From: Colwellia sp. 39_35_sub15_T18
Lineage (GTDB): Bacteria > Pseudomonadota > Gammaproteobacteria > Enterobacterales > Alteromonadaceae
NCBI GenBank assembly: GCA_002162675.1
Contig: MAAE01000016.1
Coordinates: 1 to 64,000 of the forward strand
Direction of reading: 5' to 3'
DNA length: 64,000 bases
Below the pieces are notes generated by a model. It did not search any database and was not told the DNA's origin. It worked only from the letters and a program-made list of their open reading frames with translations. Within the stretch, counting starts at the first letter, position 1; every line of letters starts with the position of its first letter. Made by a program: the position numbers and the translations under genes. Positions 49,859 through 57,891 of this stretch are shown one piece after another.

Positions 49859-51046
49859 CTACAAATTATTAATGTCAACCAAATGGTTAATATCGGCATC
49901 ATAATCAACACTGCCAACACCAAAGCCAAACAAATTTAAAAATTCATGGTGATAACCGACATAATCAGTCAAATCATCAATAGTTTCTGTTTCAACGGTG
50001 TTCCATATATCGGTAATACGTTGTTGAATACTGTCTTCTAGCTCTTTGTAGTTTTGACGGAAACGCCCTTGTTCATCAAGGCGCGGGCTATCGCTATAAA
50101 TATTTTCTTTAAATAGGTTAGCAATTTGCTCAATACAACCCTCATAAATACCATCCGCTTTCATAACTTTAAACATGGCAGAGATGTAAAGTGGCATAAT
50201 CGGAATAGCTGAGCTGGCTTGTGTTACTACAGCATTAAGTGATGTAACACGCGCTTGACCATTAACACTAGCAGTTGCAGCGTTAATAGCAGTCGCGGCT
50301 CTATCTAAATCTTCTTTGGCCTTACCTATGGTAGCTTTACCATAAATTGGCCATGTTAATTCTTTACCAATATAGGTATAAGCGACCGTTTTTACACCTT
50401 CGGCTAATACGTCAGCATCTTTAAGTGCGTTTAACCATAATTCCCAGTCAGCGCCCCCCATGACATCAATAGTGCCTTGAATTTCAGCATCATTGGCCGC
50501 TTCTACTGAAACAGAATCAATAATACGTTTTGAGGTATTTAAGTTTTTAGTAGTAACACTATTACCAATTGGTTTTAAAGTAGAAGAGTACACTTCACCG
50601 GTATCGGGATCAGTTCTCCGTGGCGATGCTAATGAATACACCACCAAATCAATTTTACCCATATCCGCTTTAATGGCTGCTATTGCTTGTGCTTTAATGG
50701 CATGAGAAAAAGCATCACCATTAATATTTTTTGAATAAACACCCGCTTCATCAGCCGCTTTTTGAAAAGCCGCCGTGTTATACCAACCCGCAGAGGCTGT
50801 TTTCTTTTCCGTTGGTGGCTTTTCAAAGAAGATACCTAACGTGCTAGCATTATGACCAAAGGTTGCGGTAATACGTGAAGCCAAACCATAACCAGTAGAA
50901 GCACCAATCACTAAAACATTTTTAGGGCCACTTTCTGTAAACGTCTGACCTTTAACATAAGCGATTTGCTCATTAACGTGAGCTTCACAACCGGCCGGAT
51001 GAGCGTTAGTACATATAAAACCACGAATTTTGGGTTTGATTACCAT
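49859..51046 (-). CDS. fabV: Trans-2-enoyl-ACP/CoA reductase FabV
   Basis: FabV reduces enoyl-ACP with NADH in fatty acid synthesis, and is a triclosan-insensitive alternative to FabI. MVIKPKIRGFICTNAHPAGCEAHV starts the protein, and VLVIGASTGYGLASR is the cofactor loop. The active site Tyr-x8-Lys is YGKATIGKAK. The C-terminal EDSIQQRITDIWNTVETETIDDLTDYVGYHHEFLNLFGFG is typical. I chose the ATG at 51046 (395 aa, like Vibrio FabV); 16 upstream residues in the open frame are not conserved. It is a single gene with its own terminator. Confidence 0.97.
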   Translation of the reverse strand: MVIKPKIRGFICTNAHPAGCEAHVNEQIAYVKGQTFTESGPKNVLVIGASTGYGLASRITATFGHNASTLGIFFEKPPTEKKTASAGWYNTAAFQKAADEAGVYSKNINGDAFSHAIKAQAIAAIKADMGKIDLVVYSLASPRRTDPDTGEVYSSTLKPIGNSVTTKNLNTSKRIIDSVSVEAANDAEIQGTIDVMGGADWELWLNALKDADVLAEGVKTVAYTYIGKELTWPIYGKATIGKAKEDLDRAATAINAATASVNGQARVTSLNAVVTQASSAIPIMPLYISAMFKVMKADGIYEGCIEQIANLFKENIYSDSPRLDEQGRFRQNYKELEDSIQQRITDIWNTVETETIDDLTDYVGYHHEFLNLFGFGVGSVDYDADINHLVDINNL

Positions 51047-51229
51047 AAGAAAACCTTTTGAATTACTTTTATAAAGAATAAAAATTTGCGCCATTGTACC
51101 TTGCTAATCAATTAAAGAGGTACGAGCAGTTGATTAAATAAATAAAAAGAAAGCAGTGTATTTAAAAAAAGCGCTACTCACAAGAGGCGCGCTTTAACAT
51201 TGTATATTGTTTAAAAATATGTATCTATT

Positions 51230-51338
51230 CAGCTTAAAAATATTTACCACAGAAATCACTACACCGAGCATAACAAAGCCTCTGTGTAGACTCGAAGAGT
51301 CCTCTGCGTAGCATAGCGGCTCGGTGGTGAATAGTTAC
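51230..51338. repeat. Single copy of the CTCGGTGGTGAA palindromic repeat near bolA
   Basis: CAGCTTAAAAATATTTACCACAGA at the left, the central hairpin GACTCGAAGAGTC (compensatory change from GGCTCGAAGAGCC, keeping the pairing), and GCGGCTCGGTGGTGAATAGTTAC at the right. It lies between fabV and bolA and ends 12 nt before the bolA stop codon. The paired change in the central stem suggests that folding is maintained. Confidence 0.88.
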
Positions 51339-51350
51339 AAAAATATTAAC

Positions 51351-51665
51351 TTATTTACTACCACCTAAACAATTAGACGATAGTGGTGTATTGTCGGCAT
51401 AATAATCATGCCACTCTTTTTCAGTATAAGTATGTAATGCCAGCGCATGTATTTTTTCAGCTAACTCTTCTGACAATACAGCGTTAACTGCACGGTGGCG
51501 TTTTATCAAACGTTCATCTTCAAAGTCTTTAGAGACAATAGTTACTTTAAAGTGAGACTCACTGCCTGGCGGCACGTTATGGTTACTACTTTCGTTGATC
51601 ACATCTAAATGTAAGGGTGAAAAAGCAGACAGTAATTTTTCTTCTATAGCGGCGGCAATAGTCAT
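51351..51665 (-). CDS. bolA: BolA family transcriptional regulator / Fe-S partner
   Basis: BolA-family proteins work with monothiol glutaredoxins in Fe-S handling, and in E. coli BolA affects cell shape and biofilm genes. The class II KH-like fold is visible. LHLDVINESSNHNVPPGSESHFKVTIVSKDFEDERLIKRHRAVNAVL contains the conserved His residues (SNHNV, SHFKV), and the helix LAEKIHALALHTYTEKEW follows. At 104 aa it is the E. coli BolA length (105). It is near nqr, as in other marine gammaproteobacteria. Confidence 0.94.
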   Translation of the reverse strand: MTIAAAIEEKLLSAFSPLHLDVINESSNHNVPPGSESHFKVTIVSKDFEDERLIKRHRAVNAVLSEELAEKIHALALHTYTEKEWHDYYADNTPLSSNCLGGSK

Positions 51666-51878
51666 TATTTTTCTCTATAAATGTGGTGGATATTACTAAT
51701 TTTAGTCCATTTAGTTTTATATATCAGGGGTAAAAACCTAGAATACGTTATTTTCAGTTAACTTAATGGTGTTGTTAGGGTTTATTTTAATAAACTTTGT
51801 CTGAGTGAATCAAGATATATACCGACAAATATGACACAATAACAAACAGATTGCTGACCACCCTAATTATTAGTCATT

Positions 51879-53081
51879 ATGTTAAGCCCATTTTCTGCTT
51901 CAGACAAACAACTCACTCTAAATAGATTCCCTATCGCTCAGGTAAATCGCAGTTTACAGGCTTGGGATGCTGCCGATGAATATTTACTAAATTACCTTAA
52001 CGAGCAACAATTAATTAAAGCTAATTGCCAAGTATTAATTTTCAACGACACTTTTGGTGCTTTAAGTACGCAATTTTGTTCACCGCTAGCGACTGGAGCG
52101 AGTCATGCTGAAGAAATCAACGCGGCAAATGTTTACTGTGTTAATGACTCCTATATTAGCCAGCAAGGTATTCGCCATAACATCCAACAAAACCAGCTTG
52201 ATGATAGCAAGGTTCACTATCTCAACTGTTTAGAGGCATTACCCAAAAATGCTGACATTATTTTATTCAAAATTCCCAAGAGCAAATCATTACTTATTGA
52301 ACAATTGATCAATATTAGCAATACAGTCTCTCCGCAAACGGTCTTTATTGCCGCTGATCGCGCTAAAGATATTCACAGCTCAACATTGAAGCTATTTGAA
52401 AAGCATTTAGGGTCAACCACTACTTCTTTGGCGGTAAAAAAAGCGCGGTTAGTTTTCTGTCAGCTTGATAGTGACTCAAAATCCCCGTCGCAGCAATCAC
52501 CCTTTCCAACCGTGTGGACAATGCATAATAAAGCCTTAGCACGTGATTTTATTATTAGTAATCATGCCAATGTATACTCTAGAGAAAAGCTTGATATTGG
52601 CGGTCGCTATTTTATTGAGAATTTACCTAAAATAAAAGCAAATAGCCAGGTCATTGATTTAGGTTGTGGCAATGGCGTGGTTGGGTTAAGCGTACTGGCC
52701 AGCGAGCCAAGCGCACAAGTGCAATTTGTTGATGAATCTCAGATGGCGATTACTTCGGCCGAGCAAAATATCAACACTAACTTGCCTGAATTAATCACTC
52801 AGTGCCAATTTCACCTCAATGACTGTTTAACCCATATTGACAGTAATAGCGTTGATTTAATTTTATGTAACCCTCCTTTTCATCAGCAAAGTGCTACGAC
52901 CGATCATATTGCCTGGCAAATGTTCAAAGATAGCCATAGAGTCTTGAAAAAAGGGGGCGAATTACGCATTATTGGTAATCGTCAATTAGCCTATCATATC
53001 AAGCTTAAACGCATTTTTGGCAATGAAACCCTTATTGCTAGCAATGACAAATTTGTAACACAGTCCGCTATCAAGCGTTAA
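51879..53081 (+). CDS. rlmG: 23S rRNA (guanine-1835-N2)-methyltransferase
   Basis: RlmG methylates G1835 of 23S rRNA. Its N-terminal half is a degenerate methyltransferase domain: LTLNRFPIAQVNRSLQAWDAADEYLL, LIFNDTFGALS, and ARDIHSSTLKLFEKHLG-type sequence as AKDIHSSTLKLFEKHLG. The active C-terminal domain has the SAM loop VIDLGCGNGVVGL and the catalytic NPPFHQQ. These blocks and YSREKLDIGGRYFIENLP match E. coli RlmG more closely than RsmC. At 400 aa it is slightly longer than E. coli RlmG (378). It starts a plus-strand group with yajG. Confidence 0.93.
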   Translation: MLSPFSASDKQLTLNRFPIAQVNRSLQAWDAADEYLLNYLNEQQLIKANCQVLIFNDTFGALSTQFCSPLATGASHAEEINAANVYCVNDSYISQQGIRHNIQQNQLDDSKVHYLNCLEALPKNADIILFKIPKSKSLLIEQLINISNTVSPQTVFIAADRAKDIHSSTLKLFEKHLGSTTTSLAVKKARLVFCQLDSDSKSPSQQSPFPTVWTMHNKALARDFIISNHANVYSREKLDIGGRYFIENLPKIKANSQVIDLGCGNGVVGLSVLASEPSAQVQFVDESQMAITSAEQNINTNLPELITQCQFHLNDCLTHIDSNSVDLILCNPPFHQQSATTDHIAWQMFKDSHRVLKKGGELRIIGNRQLAYHIKLKRIFGNETLIASNDKFVTQSAIKR

Positions 53082-53114
53082 CATTAGCCTCGAAAATAAA
53101 GTGAAATATCTCCA

Positions 53115-53678
53115 ATGAAAATAACAACTACTCTAGCCCTAACATTTGCCTTATTACTAAGCGCCTGTAGCAGTACGCCAAGCCACTTAATTGTTGCTCC
53201 TGATATTATTAGTACACCAAGTTTGCACTATGAAAATAAACAAACTCAGCTTGAGGTTGTTGATATGCGTACCGCCAATCATATTGTACAAATATTAGAA
53301 GAAGACGAAGCGGCAACCTTAATGTCAGCGCAAATTCGCCTTGAAAACACCATACAAACAACCTTAACAAATCAATGGCAAAAACAGGGTTTGCAAGTAT
53401 CACCATTAGCCACCAACACCATCAAAATTGAGATTGAAAAAGCGGTGATCAGCGTTAACCAACAAACCATGAACTATCAATCACAAACTGAAATTGTTTT
53501 AAAAGTGATCGTCAATAATGGTCAGCAAACATTAACCAGTACCTTCAAAAACCGAGGAAATTCACAAGGGCCATTACACGCAGATATTGCCGTGTTAGAG
53601 CGTAATTTTAATCAACGCTTAGCAAATTTGTTAACCCAAATTTTAGCCAATGAAAAAATCAATACTTTCATTAAATAA
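53115..53678 (+). CDS. yajG: YajG-like lipoprotein
   Basis: This putative outer-membrane or inner-membrane lipoprotein has the signal MKITTTLALTFALLLSAC, lipobox Cys at 18 (LSAC). The mature part has VVDMRTANHIVQI, then LMSAQIRLENTIQTTLTNQWQKQGLQV and KIEIEKAVISVNQQTMNYQSQTEIVLKVIV, like E. coli YajG. At 187 aa it is close to YajG (192). Its function is unknown. It follows rlmG by 33 nt and is followed by a dispersed repeat. Family assignment is by overall pattern. Confidence 0.8.
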   Translation: MKITTTLALTFALLLSACSSTPSHLIVAPDIISTPSLHYENKQTQLEVVDMRTANHIVQILEEDEAATLMSAQIRLENTIQTTLTNQWQKQGLQVSPLATNTIKIEIEKAVISVNQQTMNYQSQTEIVLKVIVNNGQQTLTSTFKNRGNSQGPLHADIAVLERNFNQRLANLLTQILANEKINTFIK

Positions 53679-53690
53679 ACAGCTGTACTT

Positions 53691-53788
53691 ATTCAGCTTA
53701 AAAATCATTACCACAGAGAATAATGAATCCTCTGTGTAGGCTCGAAGAGCCCTCTGTGAAGCATCGCGATTCGGTGGTGAACAATTTA
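53691..53788. repeat. Single copy of the CTCGGTGGTGAA repeat after the yajG-like gene
   Basis: ATTCAGCTTAAAAATCATTACCACAGAG, a central GGCTCGAAGAGCC hairpin and GATTCGGTGGTGAACAATTTA match the copies at 33661, 51230 and 57622. A short internal deletion is seen after the left arm. It lies 12 nt past the stop codon and ends about 30 nt before the cyclophilin gene. Confidence 0.88.
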
Positions 53789-53819
53789 ACTAAAGAGCTT
53801 AACTAAAGAGACAATAACG

Positions 53820-54422
53820 ATGAAACTTGTTAGCAAATTATTACTGGGTGTCTTCTTTAACCTTTTACTGTTGACATCACCAAGCCAAGCTAAGAACATT
53901 GCCATAGATCCAACCAACATATACCCGCAAGTAAAATTAGAAACCTCAATGGGGGTTATTATTGTTGAACTCGACCGGGTAAAAGCGCCTATCACGGTAG
54001 ATAATTTTTTAATGTATGTGATCACTGGCGAATATAACAACACTATTTTTCATCGCATTGTAGAAGATTTTATTGTACAAGGTGGCGGTTATGATGGCGA
54101 TTACACCCCAAAAAAGCTTAATGACGATATTGTTAACGAATCAGGCAATGGTCTTAAAAATGAAATTGGCACGATTGCCATGGCCAAAGAAAGCCGCCCT
54201 CATACAGCAAATCGACAGTTTTTTTTTAATATCAATGATAACAGCAACCTAGATCCTGGACGCCATTGGGGCTATACCGTTTTTGGCGCAATTGTTGAAG
54301 GTGAAGAAATATTAGCAGCGATGGCAAAAGTTAAAACCGATTATAACGAGTCAATGGGCTGGGAAGATGTACCACTAGAGCCAGTTATGTTGATTAAAGC
54401 AACACTTTTACCTGCCGAATAA
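53820..54422 (+). CDS. Periplasmic cyclophilin-type peptidyl-prolyl isomerase
   Basis: A PpiA-like cyclophilin. A signal peptide (about 1-25, LLLGVFFNLLLLTSPSQA) ends before KN, indicating periplasmic export. The isomerase core has FHRIVEDFIVQGGGYD with the catalytic Arg, then NRQFFFNINDNSNLDPG and GYTVFGAIVEGEEILAAM. At 200 aa it matches E. coli PpiA (190). I leave the symbol blank because related periplasmic cyclophilins occur in several copies in marine gammaproteobacteria. It is followed by a 326-nt gap. Confidence 0.92.
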   Translation: MKLVSKLLLGVFFNLLLLTSPSQAKNIAIDPTNIYPQVKLETSMGVIIVELDRVKAPITVDNFLMYVITGEYNNTIFHRIVEDFIVQGGGYDGDYTPKKLNDDIVNESGNGLKNEIGTIAMAKESRPHTANRQFFFNINDNSNLDPGRHWGYTVFGAIVEGEEILAAMAKVKTDYNESMGWEDVPLEPVMLIKATLLPAE

Positions 54423-54509
54423 GCAATTTTAGTGAATGGCAATAAAACTCTTCACTTGAAAAAAGCACTAGCTACGACCAAAGTATAACAAAAAAAACAG
54501 CTTTTTCTT

Positions 54510-54538
54510 TTGACAAAATAGTCATTATCACCGATAAC
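54510..54538 (+). promoter_or_regulatory. Candidate sigma-70 promoter in the 54423-54748 gap
   Basis: TTGACA (54510-54515), a 17-nt spacer and GATAAC (54533-54538) give a consensus -35 and a four-of-six -10. The next gene starts about 200 nt later, so either the leader is long or a short RNA is made. At 54433-54459 AGTGAA and TTCACT can pair as a weak end hairpin for the cyclophilin transcript. No gene was found in the gap. Confidence 0.45.
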
Positions 54539-54748
54539 TATAGGTATACGCTAATCGTTGTAGCGCGTAGTTTCTAGCTTTACTTTTTGTGATAAAGATC
54601 TTTGTTGAACATGACTACTTTAATATTCATCTCTGAACATTTTTACTTTTAACATTTTTACCTTAACAAAAAGAAAATCTCACCTCGCGCTAATCGACTT
54701 AAATTACTTAAACATTAGGATGCTATGGATCAGCCCTAGAGGTTAGTC

Positions 54749-55078
54749 ATGATAATTGAGCAGTTTATCAATGAAAGGGTTGTACAAATGATCGCCTATG
54801 TTAGTGCGGTTATCAATCAAACTCTCCATTACACTGAATTAGATAAATTCATCGTTGATACTATGGAAGAATGGGCAAGTTTACATGTCACTGATGAAAC
54901 CCCTAGCAATGCCCAAGAGCGCGTTTTTTGGCATTTAATGCATGAAGTCAGTTTACATGGCGCACAGGCTTTGCATCAAAATTTATTTTTTAAAAGTGAA
55001 ATGAATACCTGTTTAGAGTTTTTCAATGGCATTGGTAGTTACCCTATTGACTGCATTGGCTGGCGCCCCATTGCTTAA
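54749..55078 (+). CDS. Small unrecognised protein (109 aa)
   Basis: A soluble, mainly helical protein with LDKFIVDTMEEWASLHVTDETPSNAQERVFWHLMHEVSLHG and a C-terminal FNGIGSYPIDCIGWRPIA. I have a faint memory of similar conserved hypotheticals in Shewanella-like genomes, but cannot name a family. The ATG at 54749 has AGAGG at good spacing; a second ATG at 54788 (13 codons in) also has AGGG and could be the true start. It precedes ampG by about 75 nt and might share its transcript. Confidence 0.68.
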   Translation: MIIEQFINERVVQMIAYVSAVINQTLHYTELDKFIVDTMEEWASLHVTDETPSNAQERVFWHLMHEVSLHGAQALHQNLFFKSEMNTCLEFFNGIGSYPIDCIGWRPIA

Positions 55079-55153
55079 AATTTCCTAATCTGCTTCTTCT
55101 TAATACAACTCTCTGATAAGCTTATAAATCATTTTTAATGAAGTAAGTCGTTA

Positions 55154-56428
55154 ATGTCTACCACATCCTTTAAACAAGCCATTTTGAACAAACGTATGCT
55201 AATTTGTATCTTTACAGGTTTTAGCTCCGGCTTACCTTTATTTGTGCTGTATCAATTAGTGCCCGGTTGGCTTAGAGATCAAGGGGTTAGTTTAGCGGAA
55301 ATAGGCTTATTTTCATTAATAGGTATTCCCTATGTGTGGAAGTTTCTTTGGTCACCCTTGATGGATAGATACTCACTGGGCCGATTAGGGCGAAGACGAA
55401 GCTGGATGTTGACCACACAACTACTCTTACTTTTTTCAATTGCCGCTTTTGGCTGGGTAAATCCGATCGCCAATATTTGGTCAGTTGCTTATTTAGCAGC
55501 TGCCGTTGCTTTTTTTAGTGCTAGCCAAGACATAGTGCTTGACGCTTATCGACGCGAATTACTACCCGATAATGAATTAGGACTGGGCAACTCCATTCAT
55601 GTTCAAGCCTACCGTTTATCTGGTTTGGTACCAGGCTCATTAGCCTTTATTCTTGCCGATCATATTAGTTGGCAAGCTGTTTTTATGATTGTCGCGGCTT
55701 TCATGATAATAGGTGTTTTATTAACTGTCTTTATTAAAGAACTAAACACTGAACACAATGCGCCAAAATCATTGCAAGATGCCATCGTTTTGCCTTTTAA
55801 AGACTTTATTCACAGTAATGGTTTAAAATCAGCCGGTTATACACTCGCTTTCCTAGTGTTATATAAGTTAGGTGACAATATGGCCACCGCATTGCAAACC
55901 CCCTTTTTTATTGATATGGGTTTTAGTAAAACTGAAATTGGGGTTATCGCTAAAACATCTTCTTTGATCGCTATGACTATAGGCATAGTCGTTGGTGGCA
56001 TAGTGATGATCAAACTCAGCATCAACCGGGCATTATGGCTTTTTGGTTTTGTGCAAATAGCGAGTATTCTTGGTTTTGCTGCCCTTGCTGAAATTGGCCA
56101 TAATAACTATGCTTTAGCTATCGCTATGGGGTTTGAATATTTAGGGGTCGGTTTAGGCACCGCTGCTTTCACTGCCTTTATAGCGAGAACAACAAACCCT
56201 GCTTTTGCAGCAACACAAATAGCACTTTTTACTGCACTGGCGGTTTTACCCAGAACGTTTGCTAATGCCACCACAGGTTTTATTGTTGAGCAAATAGGCT
56301 GGACTCAATTTTATTTTTTATGCACCGCGTTAGCTATCCCAGGCATGTTAATGCTATTAAAAGTAGCACCTTGGCATGAGCCGACTAAGCAAACAAACGC
56401 GAATACACTTCCGACTACAACTAATTAA
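55154..56428 (+). CDS. ampG: AmpG-like MFS permease
   Basis: AmpG imports anhydromuropeptides for wall recycling and, in bacteria with an AmpC system, for its induction. The protein has about twelve membrane segments in 424 aa. N-terminal features are ICIFTGFSSGLPLFVLYQLVPGWLRDQGVS, then SLIGIPYVWKFLWSPLMDRYSLGRLGRRRSW and SASQDIVLDAYRRELL, all AmpG signatures. The C-terminal half has LGVGLGTAAFTAFIARTTNPAFAATQIALFTAL. It is shorter than E. coli AmpG (491), which has two extra C-terminal helices; such short forms are common. A small gene follows by 13 nt. Confidence 0.88.
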   Translation: MSTTSFKQAILNKRMLICIFTGFSSGLPLFVLYQLVPGWLRDQGVSLAEIGLFSLIGIPYVWKFLWSPLMDRYSLGRLGRRRSWMLTTQLLLLFSIAAFGWVNPIANIWSVAYLAAAVAFFSASQDIVLDAYRRELLPDNELGLGNSIHVQAYRLSGLVPGSLAFILADHISWQAVFMIVAAFMIIGVLLTVFIKELNTEHNAPKSLQDAIVLPFKDFIHSNGLKSAGYTLAFLVLYKLGDNMATALQTPFFIDMGFSKTEIGVIAKTSSLIAMTIGIVVGGIVMIKLSINRALWLFGFVQIASILGFAALAEIGHNNYALAIAMGFEYLGVGLGTAAFTAFIARTTNPAFAATQIALFTALAVLPRTFANATTGFIVEQIGWTQFYFLCTALAIPGMLMLLKVAPWHEPTKQTNANTLPTTTN

Positions 56429-56441
56429 GCAGGCAATTAAT

Positions 56442-56612
56442 ATGATTAGGCTTTTTTTTATACTCCCTATTATTATGTGCGCCGTATGGTGGTGGTACCT
56501 TAATAACCGTGGTTATAGTTTGAAAACAGGCCTTAAAGGATTTCTTTATATCCTTGGCTTTAATGCTGTCATTATACTATTTTTTGTGATGATGATTTGG
56601 CTAACCCGTTAG
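56442..56612 (+). CDS. Tiny membrane protein (56 aa) after ampG
   Basis: The ATG at 56442 has AGG eight bases upstream, 13 nt after the ampG stop. The open frame extends upstream into ampG, but those residues are not part of the protein. Two hydrophobic segments (LFFILPIIMCAVWWWYL at about 3-20 and FLYILGFNAVIILFFVMMIWL at about 33-54) flank the basic turn NRGYSLKTGLKG. This suggests a two-helix membrane hairpin. Position suggests co-transcription with ampG. No family recognised. Confidence 0.6.
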   Translation: MIRLFFILPIIMCAVWWWYLNNRGYSLKTGLKGFLYILGFNAVIILFFVMMIWLTR

Positions 56613-56763
56613 CCGGTATTTTTTAGCTAATGTTTTCCTACGTATAATTGAAAAAATAACAGCAAATAATCAAACTGTTATTAAGCAATGTTCGGTAATA
56701 TGTCTTATTATCTAACTACTAAACAAAGTAAAAATGTAAACTTAATGTATTAATGGAATTTTC

Positions 56764-57603
56764 ATGCTAATTGTTGATCAAAATGTATTAGATGATATTG
56801 GTCGTGGTTTTTCAGTGCCTGCTCAACCGAAACTATTACTTAGTTTATTAAAACTAATGGCCGAGCCAAGCCCCGATGTTAATGCCATCGCCGACTGTAT
56901 CAGTAAAGATATTGCCGTCAGTGCTGCTATTTTAAAAACTGTTAACTCCCCTTTATATGGCTTAAGCAGAACCGTTACCGATATCAAGATGTCAGTAAAC
57001 TACATAGGTATATATGGCGTAGTGATGTTGGTTACGGGCAGCTTGTTAAAGAAAAGTTTTGACCCTAAAAATTGCAGTATTGATCTTGAAATTTTTTGGG
57101 CTATGACCACAGATATCTCTAGCGCTGCAATCGCACTTGGTAAACAATTCAAAAAGAATATTCCCATGGATAAGTTGTCTAGCTTGGGATTATTTCATGC
57201 CTGCGGTATCCCTGTTATGGCGATGAAATATCAGAATTATCAAGATATAGCTGATCAAGCATTAGTAACACCTGGGCTTTCATTAATTGAATTAGAAGAA
57301 AAACACTATCATGCAAATCATGCCACTATTGGCTATTACGTTGCCAGTTCTTGGCGTTTACCTAAAGATGTCTGCCAAATAATATTACAACACCACGAGC
57401 GAGATTATTTAGATCGACTTGATGGTTCAGTCGAACAAGACTTGTTTGCCGTACTGAAACTGGCTGAGCATATTGTTTCATTAAAATACCTAGATTGCGC
57501 TTCTCCCGACTGGGCTTATTTAGAAGAAGCGGCTCTTGCTATTTTAGCGATAAACCAAGACCAGCTCGCGGCCATTATCACTCAAATAACCGAATCATTG
57601 TAA
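56764..57603 (+). CDS. HDOD-domain protein
   Basis: HDOD proteins are regulatory relatives of HD hydrolases that usually lack phosphodiesterase activity. The domain spans about 15-215. PAQPKLLLSLLKLMAEPSPDVNAIADCISKDIAVSAAILKTVNSPLYGLSRTV is the family signature, followed by VNYIGIYGVVML and LGLFHACGIPVMAM. The later CQIILQHHERDYLDRL keeps two His. There is no partner domain such as GGDEF or EAL. Its role in signalling is unknown. It is a single gene, followed by the palindromic repeat. Confidence 0.9.
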   Translation: MLIVDQNVLDDIGRGFSVPAQPKLLLSLLKLMAEPSPDVNAIADCISKDIAVSAAILKTVNSPLYGLSRTVTDIKMSVNYIGIYGVVMLVTGSLLKKSFDPKNCSIDLEIFWAMTTDISSAAIALGKQFKKNIPMDKLSSLGLFHACGIPVMAMKYQNYQDIADQALVTPGLSLIELEEKHYHANHATIGYYVASSWRLPKDVCQIILQHHERDYLDRLDGSVEQDLFAVLKLAEHIVSLKYLDCASPDWAYLEEAALAILAINQDQLAAIITQITESL

Positions 57604-57621
57604 TGAATTTTTTTCTTCATT

Positions 57622-57770
57622 CATCTTAAAATCATTCACCACAGAGAGCACCGAGATGCTACACACTACACCGATAAAACTTCTGTGTAGGCTCGAAAAA
57701 CCTCATCGTTCATCCCAGCTCGGTGGTGAACAGTTACAATATTTTTACCACAGAGAGTGCCGAGGCAGGT
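57622..57770. repeat. Copy of the CTCGGTGGTGAA repeat plus a second left arm
   Basis: TTCACCACAGAGAGCACCGAG (21 nt, split as TTCACCACAGAGAGC + ACCGAG, from 57636) and GCTCGGTGGTGAACAGTTAC (57718-57737) are the two arms; the central hairpin is degraded to GGCTCGAAAAACC. A second left arm TTTACCACAGAGAGTGCCGAGG follows at 57744, so a partial tandem unit is present. The open frame across it on the minus strand (57666-57848) is an artefact of the repeat. From 57770 to 57891 nothing else is seen. Confidence 0.85.
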
Positions 57771-57891
57771 TATATGCTCCATGCATAACCTAAGTAACCT
57801 ACATCCATGTAGGCCTTGCTTCGCACTACACCCAGAATAATATAGCACCAGCGTAAGCTAAAATAATCCTCTAAAGTCTAGCGATAAGCTG

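Noticed and set aside
57666..57848. 60-codon minus-strand frame
   Set aside because: It is a translation of the dispersed palindromic repeat.
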